From the NCBI GenBank assembly GCA_016763715.1, contig JAESTG010000138.1, positions 1 through 6,255 on the forward strand: a stretch of DNA of 6,255 nucleotides, given 5' to 3'. Below, piece by piece: positions 1 through 6,255 of this stretch. This DNA is from Flavobacteriaceae bacterium (GTDB taxonomy: Bacteria; Bacteroidota; Bacteroidia; Flavobacteriales; Flavobacteriaceae). The stretch's first letter is position 1; every line of letters begins with the position of its first letter. A program made the translations under genes and the position numbers. The notes below the pieces were generated by a model. That model worked only from the letters and a program-made list of their open reading frames with translations, did no database searches and was not told the DNA's origin.

Positions 1-4
1 ACTC

Positions 5-36
5 AAAAAAAGCATTAATTATCAATCAAAATTAAT
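5..36 (-). terminator. Possible weak intrinsic terminator after the methyltransferase
   Basis: On the minus strand a perfect 7-bp inverted repeat (ATTAATT at 36-30 and AATTAAT at 20-14) encloses a 9-base loop holding the methyltransferase stop codon. It is followed by GC and seven T residues (11-5). The arrangement fits a rho-independent terminator, but the stem is all A/T and would be weak. In such AT-rich DNA it could arise by chance. Confidence 0.25.
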
Positions 37-1935
37 ATCCGTAATGTTATATTTATTGAGCAAATACTTATTTATGGCACTCTTTCTTTTCAACTTCATG
101 AAGTATGCTTTTTCTGAATTAGAAAAATCAGGTATACTAAAGTTTTTTACATAGTTCTTAGCCAAAGCAAAATAATTACTAGAATATGGTTTACTAGTAT
201 GCTTTATATAATACCAAAACACGTCTGTTTTAAGTATTTTTTGCGCAAATTTCAAATCTTCTTCCGAATCAGAGACTAGTGCGTAACCATTATAAAATAA
301 CAATTCTTCGTTATCTGTGTAAACGAAATATGGATTATCTGAAATATATGGAAAAAGTAACTTCTTTCCTGTAATATTTAATGCCTGACTTCGTCCAAAG
401 GCATACCAGATTTCATAATCCCTTTGTCCTTTATCCCTTTTCGCAAGCTCTTTTTTGTTTGCTTTAAGGTAATTGTAAGCATAGGGGTATTTTATCTTAA
501 AGACTGCTTCCTCGATTACTTTGACCAAGCGGTTAGATTGTTGTTGAAATAAATTGTCATTAGGTTTGTCGATAATAGAATATGGAAAAATAAGTTTTTC
601 ATTAAACTCAACTAAATCGGAATCAACTTTTAGAATATTGGGTTTGACAGCATTACGACATATTTCTTTTTCTACTTGATAAGTTTTAGCATCCTTTTGA
701 AAATAATAGAAATCATTATCCTCTTTAATGGGCTTTAACAGATATATCTTGTTGCGTAAAGTCGCAAAACCATTTCTAATATTGAACATCTCAATCAATT
801 TTTCGCCAGAATTTTCAAGCTTTTCAAGGTTTAATTGAACACTCACATCATCTAGCTGCCAACCATCAAAATCACAGAGCTCTTCGTAATTCATCTCAAT
901 GAAATCTGTATTTTGTAATGATTGAATTTTAGAAGGTGTAGAATTAGTGTAAAATAAACTTCCTGTAGATTTAGTGATTTGACAAATGCACGTATAAGTT
1001 AGTCTTGATTTAAACACTTGCTCCCCTCCAAAATCAATAAGCCGAAAATTAAAACTATTACTTGTAAAATAATTCCTAAGAGCTCTACCATTTAGGCTTC
1101 TATAGAAATTATTTACTGTAATATATCCCAAAATACCGTCTTCCTTTAGCCACTTAAGACCTATTTCAAAAAAAGGTATATATAAATCTAGTTTGCCCGT
1201 AGATGCAACCTTCCAATTCTTCATTAAGCTTTTTGTGTTAAGGTCTAAATTAGAGGATCCTACATAAGGAGGGTTACTGAATACATAATTAAATCCTTGA
1301 TTAGATTTTACTATTTCAGAATTATCGAACCAGTCAAATTCCAGCGAATCGCCTATGAATAAATTAAAACGAATCGTTTCTATATCCTCACCATAAGATA
1401 ACGCCAAAAGTGATAATAATATCTTTGTCCTTTCGATACTATACCCTGTAATATCTATACCAAATAAATTTTCTTCGATAATTGTTATAATTCTCTTTCC
1501 AGTATTATTATGCATACCTATGGCATACTCATATAAGAATCCACCACAACCACAAGCTACATCGCAGGCAATTGCAGTTCCTAGATTTTCATCCTCCCTA
1601 ATACATGAATGAACAATATAATTTCTTATATATTTTGGTGTATAAACAGCCCCATTTACAATTTTATCACTTGGGGAAATAACGAACTCAAACAATTCAA
1701 TTAGACATTCAAAATCAAAAGATTGGTTGTTTTCGGAAAAAAGATTAGAAAACTCATTTAGAGCAATTTGTTCGGCACCATTGCCCTCTTTAATAAGTAT
1801 ATTTTTAATAAGTCTATTTTTTTTAACAGTTAAAGAATTTGATACACAAAAAACAGAAGCAATTAACCTGTTAATTTTGTCAATCTCAAAAGAATAACTC
1901 TTTAGATATGATAGTATATTTTTATTAATACTCAT
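22..1935 (-). CDS. N6-adenine DNA methyltransferase, Eco57I/TaqI-like, with C-terminal target-recognition region
   Basis: The protein should transfer a methyl group from S-adenosylmethionine to N6 of adenine in a specific DNA site. Motif X-like GAVYTP is at 95-100, the AdoMet-binding motif I DVACGCGGFL at 125-134, a GID at 159-161, and the catalytic motif IV NPPY at 221-224 (codons 1275-1264). This order (X, I, IV, then a recognition domain) matches the gamma-type class of Eco57I/TaqI-like enzymes. The C-terminal part (about 385-600), with YAFGRSQ at 511-517 and KLLFPYIS at 525-532, resembles their target-recognition domains, so it probably chooses its site without a separate specificity subunit. 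The first 90 residues are helical and lack a clear PD-(D/E)XK nuclease motif, so it does not look like a combined type IIG restriction enzyme. At 637 aa it is far shorter than the BREX PglX proteins. It starts 3 bp after the preceding stop and has no clear ribosome binding site, so coupled translation is likely. The recognition sequence cannot be read from the gene. Confidence 0.92.
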   Translation of the reverse strand: MSINKNILSYLKSYSFEIDKINRLIASVFCVSNSLTVKKNRLIKNILIKEGNGAEQIALNEFSNLFSENNQSFDFECLIELFEFVISPSDKIVNGAVYTPKYIRNYIVHSCIREDENLGTAIACDVACGCGGFLYEYAIGMHNNTGKRIITIIEENLFGIDITGYSIERTKILLSLLALSYGEDIETIRFNLFIGDSLEFDWFDNSEIVKSNQGFNYVFSNPPYVGSSNLDLNTKSLMKNWKVASTGKLDLYIPFFEIGLKWLKEDGILGYITVNNFYRSLNGRALRNYFTSNSFNFRLIDFGGEQVFKSRLTYTCICQITKSTGSLFYTNSTPSKIQSLQNTDFIEMNYEELCDFDGWQLDDVSVQLNLEKLENSGEKLIEMFNIRNGFATLRNKIYLLKPIKEDNDFYYFQKDAKTYQVEKEICRNAVKPNILKVDSDLVEFNEKLIFPYSIIDKPNDNLFQQQSNRLVKVIEEAVFKIKYPYAYNYLKANKKELAKRDKGQRDYEIWYAFGRSQALNITGKKLLFPYISDNPYFVYTDNEELLFYNGYALVSDSEEDLKFAQKILKTDVFWYYIKHTSKPYSSNYFALAKNYVKNFSIPDFSNSEKAYFMKLKRKSAINKYLLNKYNITDINFD

Positions 1936-1938
1936 TAG

Positions 1939-2754
1939 TTATGATACAATTTGGGGACATATGGATATTGGTGTCCATAGGGGGTTAGTAGACACTATGC
2001 TTTGATGGTCGTAATTCCAACAACTGGCAAGTGTGTGAAAATATGGTTTCAGAATTATCTCTTGATACTTCCTTAACAACAATGAATACTCTCTGCTTTT
2101 CCGGATAATTTCTTTTCTTTTTTCTGGAAAGAAATAGGAGATTAGATAATCCAAACCAAGTATTAAATCCAATGGATGGTGAGTTATTCTAGGAGTTTCA
2201 ATTACGATTAAATCTCCTGTATCCAAGCCACCGTCTGCATTGACCAAATGTCTGCCACCATATTGAAAATGATAAAATGGGTGTGGTTCAGTTTCTCCAT
2301 CTCCCTTCTTTACTATATGTCTATCCAAATGGTAGCAGGTAAAAACCTTAACTACTTCATCATTTTTCAGTATATCACCTTCTATTTTAAAATCGATAGC
2401 TAACCATAAAAGGGGGTCTTCCATCGTTCCTAAATAATCACAATTACCTACGACATGGATATTTACAATTAATTTTAAATCAACAGCACCAGTAGGTTTC
2501 ATTTTTCTTGGAACACCACCATCCAATCTGAAAATTAGCTTTGACACTTTATACCCCCAAAAGGAAGGAGCTATCTCTTGGTAAGGGCATAAAATAGGTT
2601 TTCCATTTTTTAATGTAGAAATTGCCGAGTTTAGTGACCCTATATTTGCTAGAGGAAAAAATTCATGAAGAATATCTTGAACGGTAGCAATATCTCTAGC
2701 AAGACTATTTCTTTTTGCTATTACGTCTTTACTTATTACCATATTTACGCTCAT
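1939..2754 (-). CDS. Protein of unknown function with HPxxHxQxGG motif
   Basis: I do not recognise this 271-aa protein with confidence. It is soluble-looking, with no signal peptide or membrane segment. A histidine-rich core is visible: YHLDRH (141-146), HPFYHFQYGGRH (158-169), then TPRITHHPLDLILGLD (187-202) and a hydrophobic YFFP ending. Clustered His, Gln, Gly, Arg and Asp suggest a binding or catalytic surface. The order H-P-x-x-H, a glycine turn, a proline-arginine pair and P-x-D-x-I-L followed by an aromatic helix faintly recalls DUF2290-type proteins reported in phage-defence loci, but that is from memory and weak. The ATG at 2754 is the first possible start, because an in-frame TGA lies just upstream. 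A GAGGAG at 2771-2776 sits 16 bases away, farther than usual. A second Met at residue 5 (2742) is possible. It overlaps the receiver gene by 26 bp and ends 3 bp before the methyltransferase, so it is part of the same operon. Confidence 0.75.
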   Translation of the reverse strand: MSVNMVISKDVIAKRNSLARDIATVQDILHEFFPLANIGSLNSAISTLKNGKPILCPYQEIAPSFWGYKVSKLIFRLDGGVPRKMKPTGAVDLKLIVNIHVVGNCDYLGTMEDPLLWLAIDFKIEGDILKNDEVVKVFTCYHLDRHIVKKGDGETEPHPFYHFQYGGRHLVNADGGLDTGDLIVIETPRITHHPLDLILGLDYLISYFFPEKRKEIIRKSREYSLLLRKYQEIILKPYFHTLASCWNYDHQSIVSTNPLWTPISICPQIVS

Positions 2755-3868
2755 TATATATTTGTTTCATCTCCTCATAACGAACTCTTTCATTTGGATG
2801 AAGTTTAATTCCTTGTTTCTTTGACACTCCCTCAAAAACAGCTTTGGGTGATACATACTCTTTATCTTGCCAAGTTTCGTTTCTCTGATTGACAACTAAA
2901 CCATCATAGATATCTAAGGGTTGATTTAAAGCTTTGCATACAGTCCAAAATGAATTACTCATATAGCTTTCTATTGGCTGAGCTATTTCTAAATCTTGTA
3001 AGTTTAACTTTTCTTTTAATAACGCTACTCTTTCTTCAGCTGAACTATTAATCAGTACTATTTCATTAGATATTTCAGAATCCCACCAATCTAGAAGCCT
3101 GTTCGACCACCACCTGTCCCACGCTTCAGAAAACACACCGTTGTACTTAATTGCTGGATTTATGGCTTCGATAAATTTGCCCCAATCATCTGATTTTTCT
3201 TTATCAATACCCAAGCGTGCAGCCAAAACGTCTTGGTCAATCAAAATTCCATTTCTAATTATTATATCATTAAATATGAACTGTGAGACCGTAGAGATTA
3301 ATTCATCAGACGAATCATAATCAACATTTAGGCTATCAAATTCTTCTTCCCTTATTTTTAATAATTCATGCAATGGGGCTCTTGTGGAAACTTCTTTGTA
3401 AGAAGCAATTACAGAGTGCATTTCATTTTCATAGACTACACCTAATTCAGCAATATCATTTTTAGATACAAAAAAATCAAACAAATCATGTGATTTAATG
3501 TCTGAATCATACAATGCTTTTCTATTCTCCCAAGATGATATTAGGAACAGAGGGAATTCTTCAAATTTTTTGTCTTTACCATTTTGATAAGTTCTAATAG
3601 CATTTGCTAGTATCTGGGCTGGGTAAGTGGCAAAATCCTCTTTGTCCTTATGGTTTTCATTTAGTTTCAAATCAACCATAATAGCATCTATGTCTTGATA
3701 CTTTTCTGCCAAAAAATCTACAAATGATTCCAATTTTCCTGGATACTCGAAAGCAAAATTTATTTTCCCCTGAGAACTCAACCCCCTTACAAGAGGATCT
3801 ATCTTATCTTCTTTTTCTTTACTATTAACGAGGTCATCGTCAATGTATAACACATTAAAAGTTTTCAT
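2729..3868 (-). CDS. Response-regulator receiver protein with unrecognised output domain
   Basis: Residues 1 to about 155 form a CheY-like receiver. It has the acidic cluster D10-D11-D12 after strand 1 (FNVLYIDDD), phospho-acceptor D66 in IMVDLKLNE (codon 3671-3673), switch serines S111/S112 in LFLISS, and the conserved lysine K136 in FFVSKND. All residues needed for Mg-dependent phosphorylation appear present, so the histidine-kinase module encoded just upstream is its likely donor. The region from about 160 to 379 is not a familiar helix-turn-helix DNA-binding output. It contains a tryptophan-rich stretch, EAWDRWWSNRLLDWW (248-262), and a second block around FWTVCKALNQPLD (307-319) and TWQDKEYVS (332-340). 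I do not recognise this domain. The protein (379 aa) is much longer than a single-domain regulator. The start at 3868 lies inside the end of the kinase gene. The 3' end overlaps the next gene by 26 bp. A non-transcriptional output, such as protein interaction or enzyme control, is inferred from the missing DNA-binding fold. Confidence 0.85.
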   Translation of the reverse strand: MKTFNVLYIDDDLVNSKEKEDKIDPLVRGLSSQGKINFAFEYPGKLESFVDFLAEKYQDIDAIMVDLKLNENHKDKEDFATYPAQILANAIRTYQNGKDKKFEEFPLFLISSWENRKALYDSDIKSHDLFDFFVSKNDIAELGVVYENEMHSVIASYKEVSTRAPLHELLKIREEEFDSLNVDYDSSDELISTVSQFIFNDIIIRNGILIDQDVLAARLGIDKEKSDDWGKFIEAINPAIKYNGVFSEAWDRWWSNRLLDWWDSEISNEIVLINSSAEERVALLKEKLNLQDLEIAQPIESYMSNSFWTVCKALNQPLDIYDGLVVNQRNETWQDKEYVSPKAVFEGVSKKQGIKLHPNERVRYEEMKQIYNERKYGNK

Positions 3869-6185
3869 CGTCTATTTCTTCTATTTTGGTTAGTGGTAAA
3901 TCAATACGAATATTTGTAGAATAATTTTGAGGTACGTTGTCAAGTTGAACTTCGCCTTGATAACTCTCAATTATATCCTTTATAATCTTTAATCCCAATC
4001 CAGTTCCGGTTAATTCTTCATTGGTATTCTTTCTTCTAGATTTTGGGCTAGAGGTGGTGAAAAAAGCATTGAATATTTTATCTCTGTTTTCGGAAGGAAT
4101 ACCATCTCCATTGTCAATAAATTCAACAAAAACTGTTTTTTCATTCTTTCCAGCTTTGATTAACAATCTTTTGGTTCCAGGATTTCCCCTCTTCAACGCC
4201 TTTTTAGAATTACTATATAAATTGAACAGAATGGATGCCCATTCAGACATATGCATTTTACATGTATATAAGTCTATATCTGAGTACTCAACATCTATGG
4301 AGATATTGTTTCGTTCTAAATCCCTTTGCATTGTTTCAAAGAAAGGGTCAATTACCATCCTTAAATCAATCGGTCTGAGCTCACGATTGACATTTTCTGA
4401 AACAGTTTCTTCAAAATATGATGAATACACCCTAAAAGAATTAAATCTTTCCTTTAATTTGACCGCAATTTCATATTCTGGCGAACCTTTTTTGAGATTG
4501 TTAACTAAATAATTAGAATCTATTTCAAAAGGACCTAAAAATTGAGAAATTTCGTGAGTATATTCTCCAATCACTATTCCTAATCCGGCAAGTACACGAA
4601 GCATATTAATTTCACCTATCTCTTGCAGGGTTTCCTTTAATAATTCGGCTTGTTCTCTTGCTCTACGAGCCCTTTCCTCATTTTCTCGCCTTTTCTTTTC
4701 TTTCTCCTCTTGTGAAGTATTACTATCGCTTCCAATGTTCTCATTTTCATTTTCGAATCCTTTCGCTAAATCCTCAAGAACTTCAACAGCATCTTCAACT
4801 TTTTCTTTTGGTGTTCTAACAAATTTTGCCTCCCAATCTTTTTGATTGGTTTTCGTTTTTATTCCTCTTACAGATGAAATTCTTAAAGTTGCAGATGTTA
4901 AGCATTTATATACGAAACTTACCAACTCATTATAGGCTTCATTGTTTAAAAAACCTTCACGACTGGATAATTCAATGAAATTGGGATTATCTCCTTCAAC
5001 TTCAACAAAACCAAAGAAGTTATGATTTCCGTGAATCTGCAGAAACTTTCTTTTTCTTACTGATTCATCTAATTCAACCCAATCATCATTCGATTCTCCA
5101 TAAGGCAATACTCTAAAACCATTTCGATATACTCTGATTCCAGATTGCTCATTTGATATACTACTGATGTAACTCTCAATTTGTTTTGGAATCATTCCAA
5201 TCTTATAAACGAAATAATAGGCTTTAAGCTCAACTCCTTTTAGAAATTTAAAAGGAATATTATCATCTTTATCATCTTTACTGAAGTACTGAGGTTGTAG
5301 AGTGTTCGCCTCAGGCATTTTAGATTTTTTTATTTCCCAATACCCATTACCCTTTTCATCAATTGAACCAACAATTTCTGCCATGGCATGGTCATAAAAC
5401 ATTGATTTTGTATCTGCTATTGCCACATTATCTTTATAGCAATCAACATTAAAACCTATATCTACTATTTTTTCATCATTGTCAATAGTATCTTCTTCTG
5501 ATAAAGGAAATGGTTGAATGACATCTAAAGCATACCTGTATACTCTCTTGATCATGGCTTCAGACCACCATTCTCTTAAATTATCTACTATAAGTGTTGT
5601 ACCTTTTTCTCGTTCTTTTGGAATAACCTCTATAGTATTGGCTATTGCAAACAAATCTTTGTCCATTGCATATTCATCCCAATTAACTGTAACTTTTAAG
5701 GCTTCTTGGCTATCAATGGTTTGGGTGACAATAGTTAAGACATTTCCTAAACGTTGAGTAGCAAAACGACCTATTCCTTTTTTACCTGCTCGTTTTCTAC
5801 CATAAATTGGCGAAAGTGGATTATGTACTTTGTCTGATGAGGATATTCGCATAAAACCATTTACCAATTGTCCGCGACTCATACCATTACCATTATCTTC
5901 AATAATTAATTGACCTCCAACATCATCTACATTAGAAAAATATAATTTTGCATAAGCAGCATCAGCATCATAAGCGTTTTTCACAAGTTCAGATACTGCT
6001 GTTTCATGCCTTGCCACTAATTCTCTACCAAGTCTATCTATTACACCTGCATCAACAGAAAAACGGACTTTGTCATTATCAGCTAATGCCAGTTGCCTAG
6101 TTAGTGATAAAATTTTATCAATGTTATTTGGTTCTTCAACTATGGCTACTTTGAGCTGTTTCTGGATTTCTTCTTTAGTACTCAT
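3855..6185 (-). CDS. Soluble dual-GHKL protein: MORC/HSP90-like ATPase fused to histidine kinase
   Basis: This 776-aa protein is predicted to bind ATP in two separate GHKL modules. The N-terminal module (about 38-230) has an HSP90/MutL/MORC-type N box, ELVKNAYDADA (66-76, metal-site N70), DNGNGM (97-102), an RISSSDK segment (113-119) and a glycine lid, GKKGIGRFA (134-142). A region at about 348-420 (IRVYRNGFRVLPYGE, then LSSREGF) looks like the transducer-type domain that follows such ATPases. A charged, helical, probably coiled-coil linker runs from about 455 to 525. The C-terminal histidine-kinase module has an H box, EYTHEISQFL, with candidate phospho-acceptor H544 (codon 4554-4556). It also has an N box, LFNLYSNSKKAL (653-664), a G1 box, DNGDGI (691-696), an F box, IFNAFFTTS (704-712), and a G2 box, GTGLGL (727-732). 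I see no signal peptide or membrane segment, so it should be cytosolic. It overlaps the receiver gene by 14 bp, and that receiver is the obvious phosphotransfer partner. Domain calls are firm; the trigger and biological role are inference. Confidence 0.9.
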   Translation of the reverse strand: MSTKEEIQKQLKVAIVEEPNNIDKILSLTRQLALADNDKVRFSVDAGVIDRLGRELVARHETAVSELVKNAYDADAAYAKLYFSNVDDVGGQLIIEDNGNGMSRGQLVNGFMRISSSDKVHNPLSPIYGRKRAGKKGIGRFATQRLGNVLTIVTQTIDSQEALKVTVNWDEYAMDKDLFAIANTIEVIPKEREKGTTLIVDNLREWWSEAMIKRVYRYALDVIQPFPLSEEDTIDNDEKIVDIGFNVDCYKDNVAIADTKSMFYDHAMAEIVGSIDEKGNGYWEIKKSKMPEANTLQPQYFSKDDKDDNIPFKFLKGVELKAYYFVYKIGMIPKQIESYISSISNEQSGIRVYRNGFRVLPYGESNDDWVELDESVRKRKFLQIHGNHNFFGFVEVEGDNPNFIELSSREGFLNNEAYNELVSFVYKCLTSATLRISSVRGIKTKTNQKDWEAKFVRTPKEKVEDAVEVLEDLAKGFENENENIGSDSNTSQEEKEKKRRENEERARRAREQAELLKETLQEIGEINMLRVLAGLGIVIGEYTHEISQFLGPFEIDSNYLVNNLKKGSPEYEIAVKLKERFNSFRVYSSYFEETVSENVNRELRPIDLRMVIDPFFETMQRDLERNNISIDVEYSDIDLYTCKMHMSEWASILFNLYSNSKKALKRGNPGTKRLLIKAGKNEKTVFVEFIDNGDGIPSENRDKIFNAFFTTSSPKSRRKNTNEELTGTGLGLKIIKDIIESYQGEVQLDNVPQNYSTNIRIDLPLTKIEEIDDENF
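3876..3882 (-). promoter_or_regulatory. Weak ribosome binding site for the receiver gene
   Basis: The minus strand reads AGAAGAA, then 7 bases, then ATG at 3868. It is purine-rich but only a partial match to the anti-Shine-Dalgarno sequence. It lies inside the last codons of the dual-ATPase gene, so translation is probably also helped by ribosomes finishing that gene. Confidence 0.35.
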
Positions 6186-6255
6186 AATATTTTATTCCTT
6201 AATTTAAAGAGAGGCTCTAAAATTTGCTGCCTATTTGTTATAGCCTGTTCCTGAG
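6182..6255 (-). CDS. 3' end of an upstream gene (partial, product unknown)
   Basis: Reading the minus strand in from the right edge, one frame stays open for 23 codons from 6253 and ends in TGA at 6184-6182. That stop overlaps the ATG of the dual-ATPase gene in an ATGA arrangement. The peptide starts QEQAITNRQQ and ends FKLRNKIL, a charged, helical-looking tail with ordinary amino-acid composition. The other two minus-strand frames contain early stops (TAA, TAG) in the same stretch. The stop/start overlap is typical of co-translated operon genes, which is the main reason to call it real. The fragment is too short to name a family. Its helical, Gln/Arg/Lys-rich end could be the C-terminus of many DNA-processing proteins, but this is not evidence of function. 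The body of the gene lies outside the window. Confidence 0.5.
   Translation of the reverse strand, partial: QEQAITNRQQILEPLFKLRNKIL
6196..6200 (-). promoter_or_regulatory. Ribosome binding site for the dual-ATPase gene
   Basis: The minus strand carries AAGGA followed by a 10-base AT-rich spacer and the ATG at 6185. It is the best-placed Shine-Dalgarno-like site in the window. It supports 6185 as the true start and lies inside the last codons of the upstream partial gene. Confidence 0.6.

Noticed and set aside
1264..1275. Plus-strand AAGGAGGG, a near-perfect Shine-Dalgarno sequence
   Set aside because: It is the complement of the methyltransferase NPPY codons, and no plus-strand gene follows it.
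1563..1680. Nuclease motif in the 271-aa protein or the methyltransferase N-terminus that would make a type IIG enzyme
   Set aside because: The first 90 residues of the methyltransferase lack PD followed by (D/E)XK. DLK (92-94) and DFK (121-123) in the 271-aa protein have isolated D-x-K triplets without the preceding acidic residue in a suitable context.
4021..4512. Plus-strand open frame of 163 codons inside the kinase gene
   Set aside because: It lies opposite the conserved H, N, G1 and G2 boxes of the histidine-kinase module, and its translation shows no recognisable motif.
5262..5280. Short tandem repeat (ATCATCTTT twice)
   Set aside because: It only encodes a repeated Lys-Asp-Asp in a charged loop of the dual-ATPase protein (about residues 303-309), and no wider repeat array is present.
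5518..5757. Plus-strand open frame of 79 codons
   Set aside because: It is antisense to the N-terminal ATPase region of the dual-GHKL gene, with no supporting motif.
22..6185. Assignment to BREX, DISARM or Detocs
   Set aside because: There is no BrxC/PglZ, no DISARM helicase or phospholipase D gene, and no purine nucleoside phosphorylase effector. Sharing a methyltransferase or a two-component pair alone is not enough.
6186..6255. Promoter upstream of the dual-ATPase gene
   Set aside because: AT-rich stretches exist, but no convincing -10/-35 pair or Bacteroidota TAnnTTTG element is placed there, and the region appears to be the coding end of an upstream gene.

Overview
The window is AT-rich (roughly one third G+C by eye) and almost fully coding. 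All convincing genes lie on the minus strand, so the operon reads from high to low coordinates. Base composition, codon choice and mostly weak ribosome binding sites fit a low-GC bacterium, most likely Bacteroidota, but a low-GC Firmicute cannot be excluded. No taxonomic marker is present. There are no RNA genes, insertion sequences, CRISPR arrays or tRNA/att sites.

In transcription order the layout is: (1) the last 23 codons of an upstream gene entering from the right edge (6182-6255); (2) a 776-aa soluble protein with two GHKL ATPase modules, an N-terminal HSP90/MutL/MORC-type ATPase and a C-terminal histidine-kinase module (3855-6185); (3) a 379-aa protein with an N-terminal response-regulator receiver domain and an unrecognised C-terminal half (2729-3868); (4) a 271-aa unrecognised protein with a conserved-looking His/Gln/Gly motif block (1939-2754); (5) a 637-aa N6-adenine DNA methyltransferase of the Eco57I/TaqI-like kind with its own target-recognition region but no visible nuclease domain (22-1935). 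A weak hairpin plus T-run follows the last stop codon at the left edge.

The genes are packed with a 4-bp ATGA overlap, a 14-bp overlap, a 26-bp overlap and a 3-bp gap. This implies one transcription unit with translational coupling and a promoter outside the window, to the right.

The mix of a cytosolic two-component relay whose sensor part looks like a MORC/HSP90 ATP clamp, a receiver protein with a non-standard output domain, an unknown protein and a modification methyltransferase looks like an anti-phage or restriction-modification-type cassette in which phosphotransfer may control the response. It does not match the gene content of defence systems I can name with confidence (BREX, DISARM, Detocs, Druantia, Zorya). 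The defence role is inference. What the sequence directly supports is the domain content, the intact catalytic motifs and the operon structure. The operon may continue past both edges, so the effector may be one of the two unrecognised protein regions or a gene outside the window.
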